From the NCBI GenBank assembly GCA_029718625.1, contig CM056389.1, positions 22,105,381 to 22,169,380 of the forward strand: a stretch of 64,000 nucleotides of DNA, in the 5' to 3' direction. Source of the stretch: Synaphobranchus kaupii. Its lineage: Eukaryota > Chordata > Actinopteri > Anguilliformes > Synaphobranchidae. Positions 1-11,320 of the stretch are shown in pieces; within the stretch, counting starts at the first letter, position 1, and every line of letters begins with the position of its first letter. The position numbers and the translations under genes are program-made. The notes under the pieces are model-generated. The model was given only the letters and a program-made list of their open reading frames with translations. It had not been told where the DNA came from and did no database searches.

Positions 1-335
1 TAGGCCCCAGCGGCAGCAGCCCATCCACCACCAGGCCGGGCTTAGGCTCCAGCGGCAGCAGCAGCAGCCCATCCACCCCCAGGCCAGGCTTAGGCTCCAG
101 CGGCAGCAGCAGCAGCCCATCCACTACCAGGCCGGGCTCAGGCTCCAGTGGCAGCAGCCCATCCACCACCAGGCCGGGCTCAGGCCCCAGCGGCAGCAGC
201 AGCAGCCCATCCACCACCAGGCCAGGCTCAGGCCCCAGCGGCAGTAGCAGCCCATCCACCACCAGGCCGGGCTTAGGCCCCAGCAGCAGCAGCCCATCCA
301 CCATCAGGCCGGGCTGAGGCCCCAGCGGCAGGGGG
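1..335. repeat. GC-rich minisatellite, about 7 copies
   Basis: Seven imperfect copies of a roughly 30-52 bp unit built around CCCATCCACCACCAGGCC and GGCAGCAGCAGC, with spacer length changing between copies through loss or gain of CAG triplets. It lies directly upstream of the LINE endonuclease reading frame and may be that element's 5' region, but the element's start is outside the window, so this is an inference. Confidence 0.75.
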
Positions 336-380
336 CCCCCAGCAACATCAGTAGCTGAGATCCACACACCACCACTAGGC

Positions 381-3113
381 TTGCACGTGAGAAAGCAGAG
401 GCTGTTTCGTCTCTTACAAACTGTTAATCATGCTAAAATCCTGTGGGACCCGACTGTGAAACCTAGGGGTCTATTTGGGGGGCACCTCAACATCAGAAGC
501 CTTACTGGTAAGAGCACCCAAATATCCCATCTCCTGTCTGACTCAAACCTGGACTTTCTCTGTCTAACTGAGACTTGGTTGAAGGAAACAGCTCCCGCGG
601 ACATATTCACGGTGCCAGGTTATCAGTGTTTTAGACAAGATAGATCAGACGGAAGGGGGGGTGGTATGCTTCTTTATGTAAGAGACAACATCAGATGTGA
701 ACTTGTGACCTACAACGCCGGTAGCATGCTGGAATATGTTGGTGTTAAAATTATCCTGTCCCAACAAAGGTCTTTTAACATCATAGGTATCTATAGACCC
801 CCATCTGCTACCGATGCTTTTTACGATCAACTTGAAGCCACCCTGAAAGAATGTAGTCTGAATAAGGAACTAATCTGGATGGGTGACTTCAACGTGAACT
901 GGGAGGACAAATCCAAGAGAAAAAAGTTAAAAATGATTACTGATAAATTCCACCTGGAACAAATAGTCAACGGTCCGACGAGAATAACAAAAAGCTCTAG
1001 CACGCAGATCGATCTGATGTTCTCCAACAAGACAGAAACAATAATTAAACACTATAACTTAATTACCGGTCTGTCCGACCACAACCTTATCTTATGCGCA
1101 AGAAAATTGACCAAAAATAGGTTTAGCAATATTACAACAAAAAGGAAGACCATTCAGTGTATTCCCAGAACTAAACAGGACCAAATTGCCAACGAAATTA
1201 CCACCCTAAATTGGGATGACTTGCTGTCCTCTGACGATCTGGCAACTGGATGTGACATGTTCACTCACAGAATTAATTCTGTGAGGGAAAAATTTACTGT
1301 AAGGTTAAAGACCAAAAAGAAAAAGAGAAATAATTTACCCTGGTTTAATGGTCAATTATGGAAGCTTATGAAATCTAGAGATGCTGCACTGAGGAAGGCT
1401 GTTAAGACCAGGAGAGACACTGACATCCTTCTATATAAAGGTCTTAGGAACAAAGTCACTCAGGAGCTGAGACAAGCTAAATCCAACTTTTATCTTGGTA
1501 TACTGCATGAAGCAAAAGGGAACAGTAAACTAATTTGGAAGAATATAGATAATCTTACAAGGAGGGACTCAAAATTCTCAGGTGATCTTAAAGTCAAAGT
1601 ACAGGGAGAGACCACCGCACGGTTGCCAATGTTTTTAATAACTTTTTTCTTGAATCTGTAAACGAGCTGGCGAAAGGCTTCATGAAGCAGGACCTGGTCA
1701 TCTGTCCTACTGATGACACAAAGCAGGCTTTCACATTGGTCGAAACAAGTGAGGTTCAGGTACGCAAAATAATTAGCTCCATGAAAAACTCTAAAAGTAG
1801 AGATGTGTTCCTATTTGACACTGCGTTCATCAAAGCACATAAAGATCTTCTAGCTGCCCCCATTGCACATCTAATCAATCTGTCTCTTAAACACTGTACT
1901 TTCCCCGATGCTTAGAAATGTGCTATTGTGACACCTATCCATAAGTCTGGAGACCACCTTGATGCCTGTAACTATAGACCGATAAGTATACTGCCTATAT
2001 TCTCTAAGGTTGCTGAAAAAGTGGTCGCTGACCAGCTGACCACTTTTCTCAACACAGGTGAGTTTGGGCGGCATCGGATGCAGTTCGGTTTCAGAGCGAA
2101 TCATTCTACTGAAACTGCAACTTTGCATTTTATCATGTCAAATCCAGGCTTGATAAGGAAGCTGTAGCTGGTACTGTGTTTTTAGATCTGAGCAAAGCTT
2201 TAGACACAGTGAACCATGCTGTCATGCTGTCAAAATTGTCTCATTTTCATTTTTCAAACACAGCACTGGCATGGATGTCTTCATACTTATCTAATAGGAG
2301 GCAATGTGTTAAAGTGGGTGATACTCTGTCTAGTGTCATGAACTGTACAATGGGTGTCCCACAAGGGTCCGTGTTGGGGCCGCTATTATTTAGCATGTAT
2401 ATAAACGATCTCCCACAGCACTGTCCTCAAGACATCCATCTTCAGATGTATGCTGACGACACTGTTGTGTGGACTTATGCAGCAACAGCCACGCTAGCAG
2501 CTGTTAAGTTAACAGCTGCGTTGGAGAGTATCACAAAATGGCTAGAAGAGTCAGGCCTAAGTCTCAATGTATCTAAGACAAAAGCTATGTTCTTCCACAA
2601 GAAACCCAGGAAGATGGCTCCAACAGCGGACATCTTGATCAAAGGTGTCAAGGTTGACGTAGTCTCTGATTTTAAATATCTTGGTGTGGTGCTAGACTCT
2701 AATTTAAACTTTAAGAGCCATGTGAAAAAAATGGTTAAAACATTAAAGTACAACATAGTTAATTTTAGACACATCAGAAACTGTCTCTCCTTAGATGCAG
2801 CTAAGACATTTATGCACGCTATGATTCTCTCCCACATGGCATACTGTATCACATGCTGGGGACAAGCTAGTGAATCAGGTACAAGACCTCTTGCTTCCTT
2901 GTATAAGCAAACCCTGAAAACTTTAGACAAAAAGCCTATGCACTTCCACCATTGTAAGATACTCGAGAAACACAGGCTATTGAGCTTTGAACACCTTAGA
3001 CAACTAGCAGACTAATGTATGGTCTACAAAATCATTAATGGGTTGGCACCTCCTCCACTGTGCGACTTTGTACACATTCGTCCTACAAATTCCATCAGAG
3101 CTACAAGAACAGT
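381..3113 (+). pseudogene. decayed LINE ORF2 (endonuclease + reverse transcriptase), part 1
   Basis: ORF2 of a CR1/L2-type non-LTR retrotransposon. The apurinic-like endonuclease domain comes first (TETWL, IYRPPS, MGDFNVNW and LSDHNL motifs, about 540-1080). The reverse transcriptase follows, with NYRPISILP, GVPQGSVLGPLLF and the catalytic YADD at 2449-2460. The frame is broken by a frameshift near 1617, an in-frame TAG at 1913-1915, a frameshift near 2140 and an in-frame TAA at 3013-3015. Coding similarity then continues to 3113, where the Polinton interrupts it, and resumes at 23493. Inactive. The clade assignment is from motif style only. Confidence 0.85.
3108..3113. repeat. target site duplication AACAGT (left)
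   Basis: Six bases identical to 23487-23492. They directly flank the inverted termini of the Polinton. Six-base duplications are the known hallmark of Polinton/Maverick integration. Confidence 0.92.
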
Positions 3114-3478
3114 AGTAGTATATGCAAGACGGCTTATGTCACTTTTTGATTGATTTTGATTGATGGTTAATAGGTCAAAGGTCAAGCGGTCAAATGGGGG
3201 TCACATTTGCATATTTTAATTTTTAATTTTTAATTTTTATTTTTTAATTATTTTTTATTTTTAATTATTTTTAATTTTTTAATTTTTTTAATTTATAAGT
3301 TATTATTATTCGGAGGGTTGGGTTTATTGTGGGGGATTTTGTTTCAAGGTTTTATTTATTGGCACTGTAACGATGTCATTTTATTGGGGGGTTGTTTGTT
3401 GTAAGCGTCGGTTTTTATGGTCGTTCTTTGGGTGAGGAATTTTAATTTTATTAGAACAACATCGTGAAAAAGTAACTT

Positions 3479-3515
<37 letters not shown>

Positions 3516-4360
3516 AAAACAAAAGTATAGGTTAGTGGCAATAGTTTGTGTTAGCAGAAGCGTTTTAAAAGAATAAAAGAATAAAATAATTCAAGACGTT
3601 TAATTGCAGACTTTTTTAAACGTGACAGACCGCGGTAGTCTAAATGAACAAACTAGCACATCCAGGTCGGTAGAGAGCCGAAGGGTGCAAAATGTTGAAA
3701 GCTCTGCATCAAAAGGTAAAAAACTCAAAAAATTAAGTCAGGGTAACCCGAGTACAAAGTCCGTGCGGAGACCGGATAGATCTTTTTTACCAGAATTGCT
3801 AGAGAGAGTTGTAAACTATGCGTAACTCTTTCAGCTGAAAATGGAACAAGTCCAGGAGTCTCCATACAACCCCCAGAGGCAATTCAAAGACACAGATACT
3901 CAGAGACACAGAGCAGGACTGTCCGACACACATGGTAGCTGTTTTGGTTAGAGATTCCACAATTGACACTGCGCTGAGGATCAAGCGGCAGGCGTTCGAG
4001 GAACTGTGAGACTACACAATTGAAAGAGTTTTGCACAGAGTCGTGATCACCCCCCGTAGTTTAGCAACAGATGGTGGAAGACTTTGTGTTGTGGCGAGTT
4101 GGGGGGTTTCTGATGACGTATGTAAAACTTTGATTGACGTGGAACAGCTGTATTCCTGGCGGGTTATTCAAAAAAAATAAGTTTAAAATGAATGAAAGAA
4201 ATGCATAGACTGGAAATATTTCAACAGGCCGCAAAATGCCCCGAAGCCATTGAAAAGAACTCCAAGAAGCGTTTTCCAAAAATAAAAGTCTGTATTAGTA
4301 TTTAATATAAAACTTTTCAGGATTTTTTTATTAGAACAACATCGTGAAAAAGTAACTTTG

Positions 4361-4393
<33 letters not shown>

Positions 4394-5204
4394 AAAACAA
4401 ATGTATAGGTTAGTGGCAATAGTTTGTGTTAGCAGAAGCGTTTTAAAAGAATAAAAGAATAAAATAATTCAAGACGTTTAATTGCAGACTTTTTTAAACG
4501 TGACAGACCGCGGTAGTCTAAATGAACAAACTAGCACATCCAGGTCGGTAGAGAGCCGAAGGGTGCAAAATGTTGAAAGCTCTGCATCAAAAGGTAAAAA
4601 ACTCAAAAAATTAAGTCAGGGTAACCGAGTACAAAGTCCGTGCGGAGACCGGATAGATCTTTTTTACCAGAATTGCTAGAGAGAGTTGTAAACTATGCGT
4701 AACTCTTTCAGCTGAAAATGGAACAAGTCCAGGAGTCTCCATACAACCCCCAGAGGCAATTCAAAGACACAGATACTCAGAGACACAGAGCAGGACTGTC
4801 CGACACACATGGTAGCTGTTTTGGTTAGAGATTCCACAATTGACACTGCGCTGAGGATCAAGCGGCAGGCGTTCGAGGAACTGTGAGACTACACAATTGA
4901 AAGAGTTTTGCACAGAGTCGTGATCACCCCCCGTAGTTTAGCAACAGATGGTGGAAGACTTTGTGTTGTGGCGAGTTGGGGGATTTCTGATGACGTATGT
5001 AAAACTTTGATTGACGTGGAACAGCTGTATTCCTGGCGGGTTATTCAAAAAAAATAAGTTTAAAATGAATGAAAGAAATGCATAGACTGGAAATATTTCA
5101 ACAGGCCGCAAAATGCCCCGAAGCCATTGAAAAGAACTCCAAGAAGCGTTTTCCAAAAATAAAAGTCTGTATTAGTATTTAATATAAAACTTTTCAGGAT
5201 TTTT
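3114..5204 (+). repeat. left terminal inverted repeat with two tandem ~878-bp units
   Basis: The first 330 bp (A/T-run-rich, then a segment ending near 3447) match the outermost right end in reverse complement with few differences. Two head-to-tail copies of a unit of about 878 bp follow (about 3448-4327 and 4328-5204). Each starts TTATTAGAACAACATCG, has a (TA)n run, and ends TTTTCAGGATTTTT. The copies differ by a few substitutions, (TA)n length and a 1-bp deletion near 4623. Short ORFs inside are identical across units because the DNA is, so they are not independent evidence of coding. Confidence 0.9.
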
Positions 5205-5566
5205 GCTTATAGTTGTCTAATACTTAGAGCCAACATGTTTAAAATATAAACAATTTGCTAGATGGTCATCTATTGTTTAGTATCGAACGGTTACTAAAAA
5301 GATGGGGCTATTCAATTTAATCAGGGTTGAGGCGTTATATATATTAAATGTTGCGTTTAATCGTATATTCAAAAAGTGTATTTTATTCTTCATGCCACAT
5401 TTCACGGGGAGGGGCACGTTTTTACAACCTACGTACACTACGTAGATCTATTCGCACCTCGAAATCTCTGGTAGGTATAAAGACAGACCTACTGTTACAC
5501 AAAAAAACAATCTTGATTCTACACTGTGGAAGAAGCGATTTCAGCTAATCCTTTTGCTTGTAAGAG
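5205..5566 (+). promoter_or_regulatory. putative leftmost promoter of the rightward arm
   Basis: Noncoding, AT-rich stretch between the TIR and the first ATG. A TATAAAG box at 5476-5482 lies about 85 bases upstream of the ATG at 5567 that opens the spliced gene, a normal spacing for a TATA promoter with a short leader. No other signal recognised. Confidence 0.5.
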
Positions 5567-7263
5567 ATGTCGACACCTACGCCTATCTTGGACTTTACAA
5601 CACCAGGTATGTGCGGCTATTTTAATTCTTATAAAGTGTGAAACTTTCAAGTTGTTAATTAAACATATTGAATATTCTACTTCTTAATTAAAGTTGTTAA
5701 TGTAAAATGTGTTACAGGTTTGGTTCTAGACACATATTACAACAACTACAACGGGGCACAAGCTGTTGAATCTTTCGACATTTTAGCGGAATTAATACCC
5801 GATGACATCAACGTTAGACATAGTAAGATGTTTTTACATTTTTTTAAAATGTGCTTTTAAGAGACTTTTAGATACTAAGTTGCAGACTACACGTGTGAAA
5901 CCACGTGTCGCCTAGGCCTGTGTTTTAGCAAACGAAAACTATTTGGCGGTTAAATACATGTGAATGAAACATCCTTTGCTCAAAATCTGATTATAACTAT
6001 TGAACATTACTATGTGTTTTTATTTTTAGGATATTTGGTAAACGTTATATGGTTTTAGGATGTTTTATATATAATTGTTTTTAGATACTAAGTTGCAGAC
6101 TACACGTGTGAAACCACGTGTCGCCTAGGCCTGTGTTTTTGGCAACAAAATTATTTGTTGCTATTTGTTAGTTAAATACAAGTGAATGAAACAACCTTTG
6201 CTCAAAATCTGATTATAACTATTGAACATTACCATGTGTTTTTATTTTTTCGGATATTTGGGTTTATTTGTTTTTAGATAGACCTACGGTGTACACGCGG
6301 GCCCAAGTTTTAGCTGCAGAAGATGATCCACGTTACAGTTTATTACAGAGTATGTAACTTAAATACTTTTGTTCAATATCTGTTTATGTGTTTTATCGTT
6401 AAAAAGGCTCAGAAATCCCGATAGAGACTGTTGCAAAGACAACATCTGAAAACGACAAAGAAAAAACCTGTAAGTGTGTGCTTGGACGTGTGTGCATGTA
6501 CATGTGTGTTGGAGGGTTATTTTTGGAGCATGTTTAACAGGCTACACAAGCCACGTGCTGGATAGGCCGAAGCCACGCTTAACCTAATTGTTAGTTCAAC
6601 ACAATTGAATGAAAATTCCTTTGCACAACATTGGATTATAACTATTGCTATGTGTTTTATTTTTATTATTTAAAAGGCCCTGAAAATACCACTCTAGAGA
6701 CGGCGGCAAAGACAAAACCTAAAAGACCGCAAGGCTTGAAGAGAAAAAGTGGTGAGATTTAAGTTTTCTCCTATTAAAATAAAATGTTTGATTTTAAATT
6801 TTTGTAATTTGTTTTAGATTTTAATTTGAATTTGAATTAATTAGATTATTATTTTATTTTTATATTTTTAATTTACCTTACAGCTTTTGAAACAACGGGT
6901 GTGGTGAGAGCCGCCGATACGCCTAAAAGACGTGTGACACCAGGACCACGGCCAACAAAAGCACCCGCAGCAGCAGCCAAAGGCCCCGCAGACAAACCAA
7001 CAACCGCAGCAGCTGCCAACGGCCCCGCAGACAAACCAACAACCGCAGCAGCAGCCACTGGCCCCGCAGACAATCCAACAACACCAGCAGCAGCAACCGT
7101 CGCAGACAATCAAGCCGAGCTGACAACGCCTGCCAACGCCTCGGTTTGTCAAAACGACAACGTAGAATTAAGAATATTGGACAATTTTAGGACACTTGTT
7201 GATAATTTTAGGAACCTTTCGGACAATTTTATGATCCTTTCGACTAAATTGCTATTAAAGTAA
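5567..7263 (+). CDS. six-exon spliced Polinton gene, unknown function (244 aa)
   Basis: Predicted exons: 5567-5606, 5718-5822, 6278-6349, 6407-6469, 6677-6751, 6884-7263. All five introns have GT...AG ends, all splits are after the first codon base (phase 1), and joining gives one open frame of 245 codons including the stop. Donors are strong (GTATGT, GTAAGA, GTATGT, GTAAGT, GTGAGA). The first exons encode a Tyr/Asn- and acid-rich part; exons 4 and 5 share an ETxAKT pattern and are Lys-rich; the last exon has Pro/Ala-rich repeats around GPADKPTT and ends with a heptad-like LDNFRTLVDNFRNL segment that may be a coiled coil. No family recognised. It ends one base before the polymerase ATG. Splicing is inferred from sequence only. 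Confidence 0.75.
5869..6250 (+). repeat. intronic duplication in the spliced gene (two clear copies, a third diverged at about 6540-6670)
   Basis: Intron 2 holds two copies of a segment of about 170-190 bp, starting AGATACTAAGTTGCAGACTA at about 5869 and 6083 and both containing ACGTGTGAAACCACGTGTCG. A weaker third copy lies in intron 4 near 6540-6670 (shared CACGTG, GAATGAAA and GATTATAACTATT words). Together with the similarity of exons 4 and 5 this suggests repeated duplication of an exon-intron unit. Confidence 0.75.
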
Positions 7264-7264
7264 A

Positions 7265-10200
7265 ATGGCTCCTAAAAGACCTTGTACGTGTCCATGTTCA
7301 GGGTCCCAGAGTAAAAGACCTGCCGCTGAAAATGCTGAAAACCAGGATGCTAACCAAAACGTTTTAGCGCATGAAAATGTTAATCCACATCTCTTAGCTC
7401 TTGTTGATGATGTTAATCAGGCCTCTATTAACACGCATGAACCTAGTAATGAAAATGTAGAGTCTAGTAATGGAACTGTAGAGCATGATGTTTTTGCCGG
7501 TTTGTTAAGAGCTTTGGACTCTGTAAACCGCGAACTCGCTAGACCCGTTGAATCAGATATGCCCCCAAACACCGCAGAAAATAACATGCCGGGTCTTACA
7601 GAGCTCGAGATACCCCAAAGCTCTAACGATAGTGACTCACAAGGACTTCCAGAAGCTAACCAAAATGGTGGTGGTGGTGGTGGTGGTGATGTGATTAATG
7701 ACACAAACCTTCAGGTTATACGTAGGCCAAATTTCAACAGTACAGAAATTCAGCTCCGTTTTAACTTTACATCTTTGTACAATGTTGATAACTACGCAGA
7801 GTTTTATGTACACATCTTAAACACTTTAGAAAATCTTCTGGCTAAAGTTCGGGAGCTGTCGAACCCCAGCGATGCCGTACAGTTAGAATTAAGGGGTGAT
7901 TCTCTGTCTCAGGGTGTAACTGTACAGCTAAGCGGTGATGAAATAGATTTGGAGGTTTTTTTGAATATGGTTGAAGAGTTGGTTCAAAGCAATTTTGATA
8001 TCCTGGTTGATGAAACTCTGATGCTTGTGGCTCACATTATTCAGAACCCTAATGGCGGTGGAGGAGACCGACGAAAATTATCATCATGTCTCAAGAGTGA
8101 AATCATTCGCAAAAAACTAAGACATTTAATAGTTGTCTACAATGCCGATAATAATCTCTGTTTCGCAAAATGTTTGGCGCATCTTTTAAATCCAACATTC
8201 ACTACGTGTGCCGCTGAAAGAGAGGCGGAACATTTACAACGTTCCGTAGGTTTGGGTGTTCAGGACAAGGTTCATTTTTCAGACATTCAAAGGTTTGAGA
8301 GGTTCTTAAACATCAAGATAGTTGTATGGACACACAGTTCAAATAACGGCGTCTTAAAAAAGTTTCAAACGAGCAACACACCACACTCTAAAACCTTTTT
8401 TTTGTACCTCGAGGGTGGCCACTATTACGGCATCAAATCATTAACAGGTTTCTTAGGCTGTCGATATGTTTGTACATTTTGTTACACTCCATACACATCG
8501 AAACATAGCCACTCCTGTTTACATTATTGTAACGTCTGTTTTGGCGCAGAATGTTTTACACATCGTTCATCAACGATAAGGTGTAAGGCTTGTAAGCGAA
8601 TCTGTCGGTCTAGGTTTTGCTATAACGCGCATAAAGTTTTGAAACTGCAGGAGTCTAGCGGTAAAATGCTCAGCTCTTGTGATACTCTAAAGTTCTGTGA
8701 CAAATGTGCACAAACATATGTAGTAAGTAGCAAAACACACCAATGTAGTCTAAAGCTCTGCAAAAACTGCAAGGCTGTATTGACCCCTGAAGTTGAGCAT
8801 GTGTGTTACATACAAACTGTGAAAACTGAACACCCCAACCGGCGTTACGTTTTTTATGATTTTGAGTGTCGGCAGGACCATGGCGAACACATTGCAAATT
8901 TCATATGTTGCATAGATTTTAAAGGCAAGCGTTGGACTGCAAAGGGTGATGGCTGTGTACAGGCTTTTTTTAAAAGGTATCGAACCCGAAAGTACAAGGG
9001 TTATACATTCATAGCCCATAATTCGAAGGGGTACGATGGGTACCTGCTGATGCAGTATTTGGTAAAGCATGGTGTGACACCAAACATCATAGCGCAAGGC
9101 AGCAAGCTCCTGTGCATTACAGATGAGGATTTCAAACAGAGGTATGTTGATTCACTCTGTTTCCTAACTATGAAGCTAAGTGCCATGCCTGGCTCTCTAG
9201 GTTTTGAAAATGCAAAAAAAGGGTATTTTCCCCATTTCTGGAATAAAATTGAGAACCAGAATTACATCGGTCCGTACCCACCACCCTTGTACTATGGTTT
9301 TGACACAATGATGGCCAAGGAGAGGGAGGACTTTATGTCCTGGTATAATAATGTGTCTGGGGGTGTGTTTGACTTTCGAAAAGAAATAGCCGAGTACTGT
9401 CAGAATGACGTTGTTATTTTGCGGGAAGCTTGTTTGCGGTTTAGGGCCGAGGTGCTTGGGAGCACAGGTTTAGACCCGTTCCAGAGCATTACAATAGCCT
9501 CGGTGTGTATGAAACAATACTGTACAAACTTTTTGCCCAAAAACACCATAGCAGTCACATCGCCTGATAATTACGCGCAGCAGCAGAAATCGTTTTCCAC
9601 AGCCGCCATTCAATGGTTAGAATATGTGAGTCATCGGGAAAAGATTTTCATTCAACATGCCTTGAACCGGGGGGAGGTTAAGATGGGTAACTATTATCTA
9701 GACGGTTATTCAGATGTAGCCGGCGTTCGGACAGCTTTCGAATTTGCGGGTTGTTTTTTTCATGCTTGCCCACAATGTTTTAATTTAAGTACAATTAACC
9801 CTCTCACAAAAACAGATTTTGGTTCAATATATCACAAATTTCAAGAGAAAATTGACACTCTGCGTAGCGTATACAACCTGAATGTTGTAGTTATGTGGGA
9901 GCACGAATGGGTAAGACTTAAACATGAGAGCCCCGAGGTTCAGGAGTTCCTGCGCCATCATGACTACCCGGAACGTCTGGAACCTCGGGCTGCTCTGTTT
10001 GGCGGTCGAACTAATGCGTTGCAACTTTACTACAAGGCTCAAGAAGGTGAACAAATACACTATTTTGATTTCACCAGTCTATACCCGTTCGTGAACAAAA
10101 CTAAAGTTTACCCAACAAATCACCCCACCATCATCTTCCGTGACTTTGAACCGATCGAAAACTATTTCGGTCTGATCAAAGCCAGGGTATATCCACCAAG

Positions 10201-11320
10201 AAAACTTACAATACCTGTGTTACCGTACAGAGTCTCTGGTAAATTAATGTTTCCACTTTGCCGATCCTGCGCAGAATCTGAGCATCAAGGTGCGTGTGAA
10301 CATTCTGATGAGTTGCGTTCTCTCACAGGCGTATGGTGTACCGTTGAAATGCTTAAGGCTGTTGAAAAAGGTTACATCGTCGACAAAATCTTTGAAATTT
10401 GGCATTTCCAAGATAGGTCCGATTCTCTTTTCAGTGACTATATTAAGACGCATTTAAAGGGCAAACAAGAAGCGTCAGGATACCCCTCTTGGGTTTCTGA
10501 TGATTCTGACAAGGCGGCCTATGTGCAGAGTTATTGGCAGAAGGAGGGTGTACGTTTAGACCCAAGCAATATTTCTGTAAACAAAGCCAAGAGACAAATT
10601 TCCAAACTGTTTTTAAATAGTCTTTGGGGCAAATTTGGTCAGAGAAGCAACATGCCAAACACAACCTTGATCCGTGATCCTGAAGAGTTTCTGCAATTCA
10701 TGTTTTCAGATGAGTATGATGTCTCACACTTTTCATTTCTTACAGAAGACGTAGCTCTGGTACAGTGGAAACTTGCTAAGGGCTTCCCAAAGGTCCCCAG
10801 ATACAGCAATGTGTTCATCGCGGCCTTCACCACAGCTTATGCCCGGCTCGAGCTTTATAATGTCATGGATAAAATGCCTGACAGGGTTCTGTACCACGAC
10901 ACAGATTCTGTAATCTTTGTGTGCCGACCGGGTGACTGGATGCCGTCTCTAGGTGATTTTTTGGGAGACTTGACTAGTGAGCTAGACCCCTTTGACCACA
11001 TTGTTGAATTTGTATCAGGAGGGCCCAAGACGTACGGTTATAAAACACGGTTTGGTAAAACGTGCATGAAAGTGAAAGGTATAACCCTGCATCATACTAA
11101 CACACAGGTTGTCAATCTTTCAACCCTCACAGAATTGGTACAGCACTATGTACAGAATCCAGAGGTCCCAGCTCGCGAAATTACAACCAACACAAATCAA
11201 ATTGTGAGGAATAAGAGAGGGTTCTCTCTCAGCAATCGTTTAGTTTCTAAAAGATTCAGAGTAGTTTACAACAAAAGGGCCCTGCTCCCTGATTTCAAAA
11301 CATTGCCATATGGATTCTAG
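7265..11320 (+). CDS. protein-primed family B DNA polymerase (Polinton PolB, 1351 aa)
   Basis: Replicative polymerase of the element (DNA_pol_B_2 type), expected to copy the linear genome from a terminal protein primer. Proofreading exonuclease motifs: DFE at residues 532-534, NSKGYD at 586-591, YCQND at 711-715. Polymerase motif A DFTSLYP at 935-941, motif B around KLFLNSLWGKFG at 1114-1125, motif C YHDTDS at 1210-1215; all catalytic Asp present. The first 270 residues are low complexity with a Gly run. Residues about 290-400 (DNNLCFAKCL ... GGHYYGI) have an OTU-like Cys/His arrangement, followed by a Cys-rich zinc-finger-like block at about 410-510. The ATG at 7265 has AAA before it. The stop overlaps the ATPase start by 11 bases. 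Fully open frame. Confidence 0.96.
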   Translation: MAPKRPCTCPCSGSQSKRPAAENAENQDANQNVLAHENVNPHLLALVDDVNQASINTHEPSNENVESSNGTVEHDVFAGLLRALDSVNRELARPVESDMPPNTAENNMPGLTELEIPQSSNDSDSQGLPEANQNGGGGGGGDVINDTNLQVIRRPNFNSTEIQLRFNFTSLYNVDNYAEFYVHILNTLENLLAKVRELSNPSDAVQLELRGDSLSQGVTVQLSGDEIDLEVFLNMVEELVQSNFDILVDETLMLVAHIIQNPNGGGGDRRKLSSCLKSEIIRKKLRHLIVVYNADNNLCFAKCLAHLLNPTFTTCAAEREAEHLQRSVGLGVQDKVHFSDIQRFERFLNIKIVVWTHSSNNGVLKKFQTSNTPHSKTFFLYLEGGHYYGIKSLTGFLGCRYVCTFCYTPYTSKHSHSCLHYCNVCFGAECFTHRSSTIRCKACKRICRSRFCYNAHKVLKLQESSGKMLSSCDTLKFCDKCAQTYVVSSKTHQCSLKLCKNCKAVLTPEVEHVCYIQTVKTEHPNRRYVFYDFECRQDHGEHIANFICCIDFKGKRWTAKGDGCVQAFFKRYRTRKYKGYTFIAHNSKGYDGYLLMQYLVKHGVTPNIIAQGSKLLCITDEDFKQRYVDSLCFLTMKLSAMPGSLGFENAKKGYFPHFWNKIENQNYIGPYPPPLYYGFDTMMAKEREDFMSWYNNVSGGVFDFRKEIAEYCQNDVVILREACLRFRAEVLGSTGLDPFQSITIASVCMKQYCTNFLPKNTIAVTSPDNYAQQQKSFSTAAIQWLEYVSHREKIFIQHALNRGEVKMGNYYLDGYSDVAGVRTAFEFAGCFFHACPQCFNLSTINPLTKTDFGSIYHKFQEKIDTLRSVYNLNVVVMWEHEWVRLKHESPEVQEFLRHHDYPERLEPRAALFGGRTNALQLYYKAQEGEQIHYFDFTSLYPFVNKTKVYPTNHPTIIFRDFEPIENYFGLIKARVYPPRKLTIPVLPYRVSGKLMFPLCRSCAESEHQGACEHSDELRSLTGVWCTVEMLKAVEKGYIVDKIFEIWHFQDRSDSLFSDYIKTHLKGKQEASGYPSWVSDDSDKAAYVQSYWQKEGVRLDPSNISVNKAKRQISKLFLNSLWGKFGQRSNMPNTTLIRDPEEFLQFMFSDEYDVSHFSFLTEDVALVQWKLAKGFPKVPRYSNVFIAAFTTAYARLELYNVMDKMPDRVLYHDTDSVIFVCRPGDWMPSLGDFLGDLTSELDPFDHIVEFVSGGPKTYGYKTRFGKTCMKVKGITLHHTNTQVVNLSTLTELVQHYVQNPEVPAREITTNTNQIVRNKRGFSLSNRLVSKRFRVVYNKRALLPDFKTLPYGF

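Noticed and set aside
3604..3825. 73-codon frame repeated in all TIR units
   Set aside because: Opens with TTG, copies are identical DNA rather than independently conserved, and one unit has a 1-bp deletion; not listed as a gene.
6868..7152. Cys/Gly- and Ala/Val-rich frames antisense to the last exon of the spliced gene
   Set aside because: Shadow translations of the GCA/CCC repeats of the sense-strand exon.
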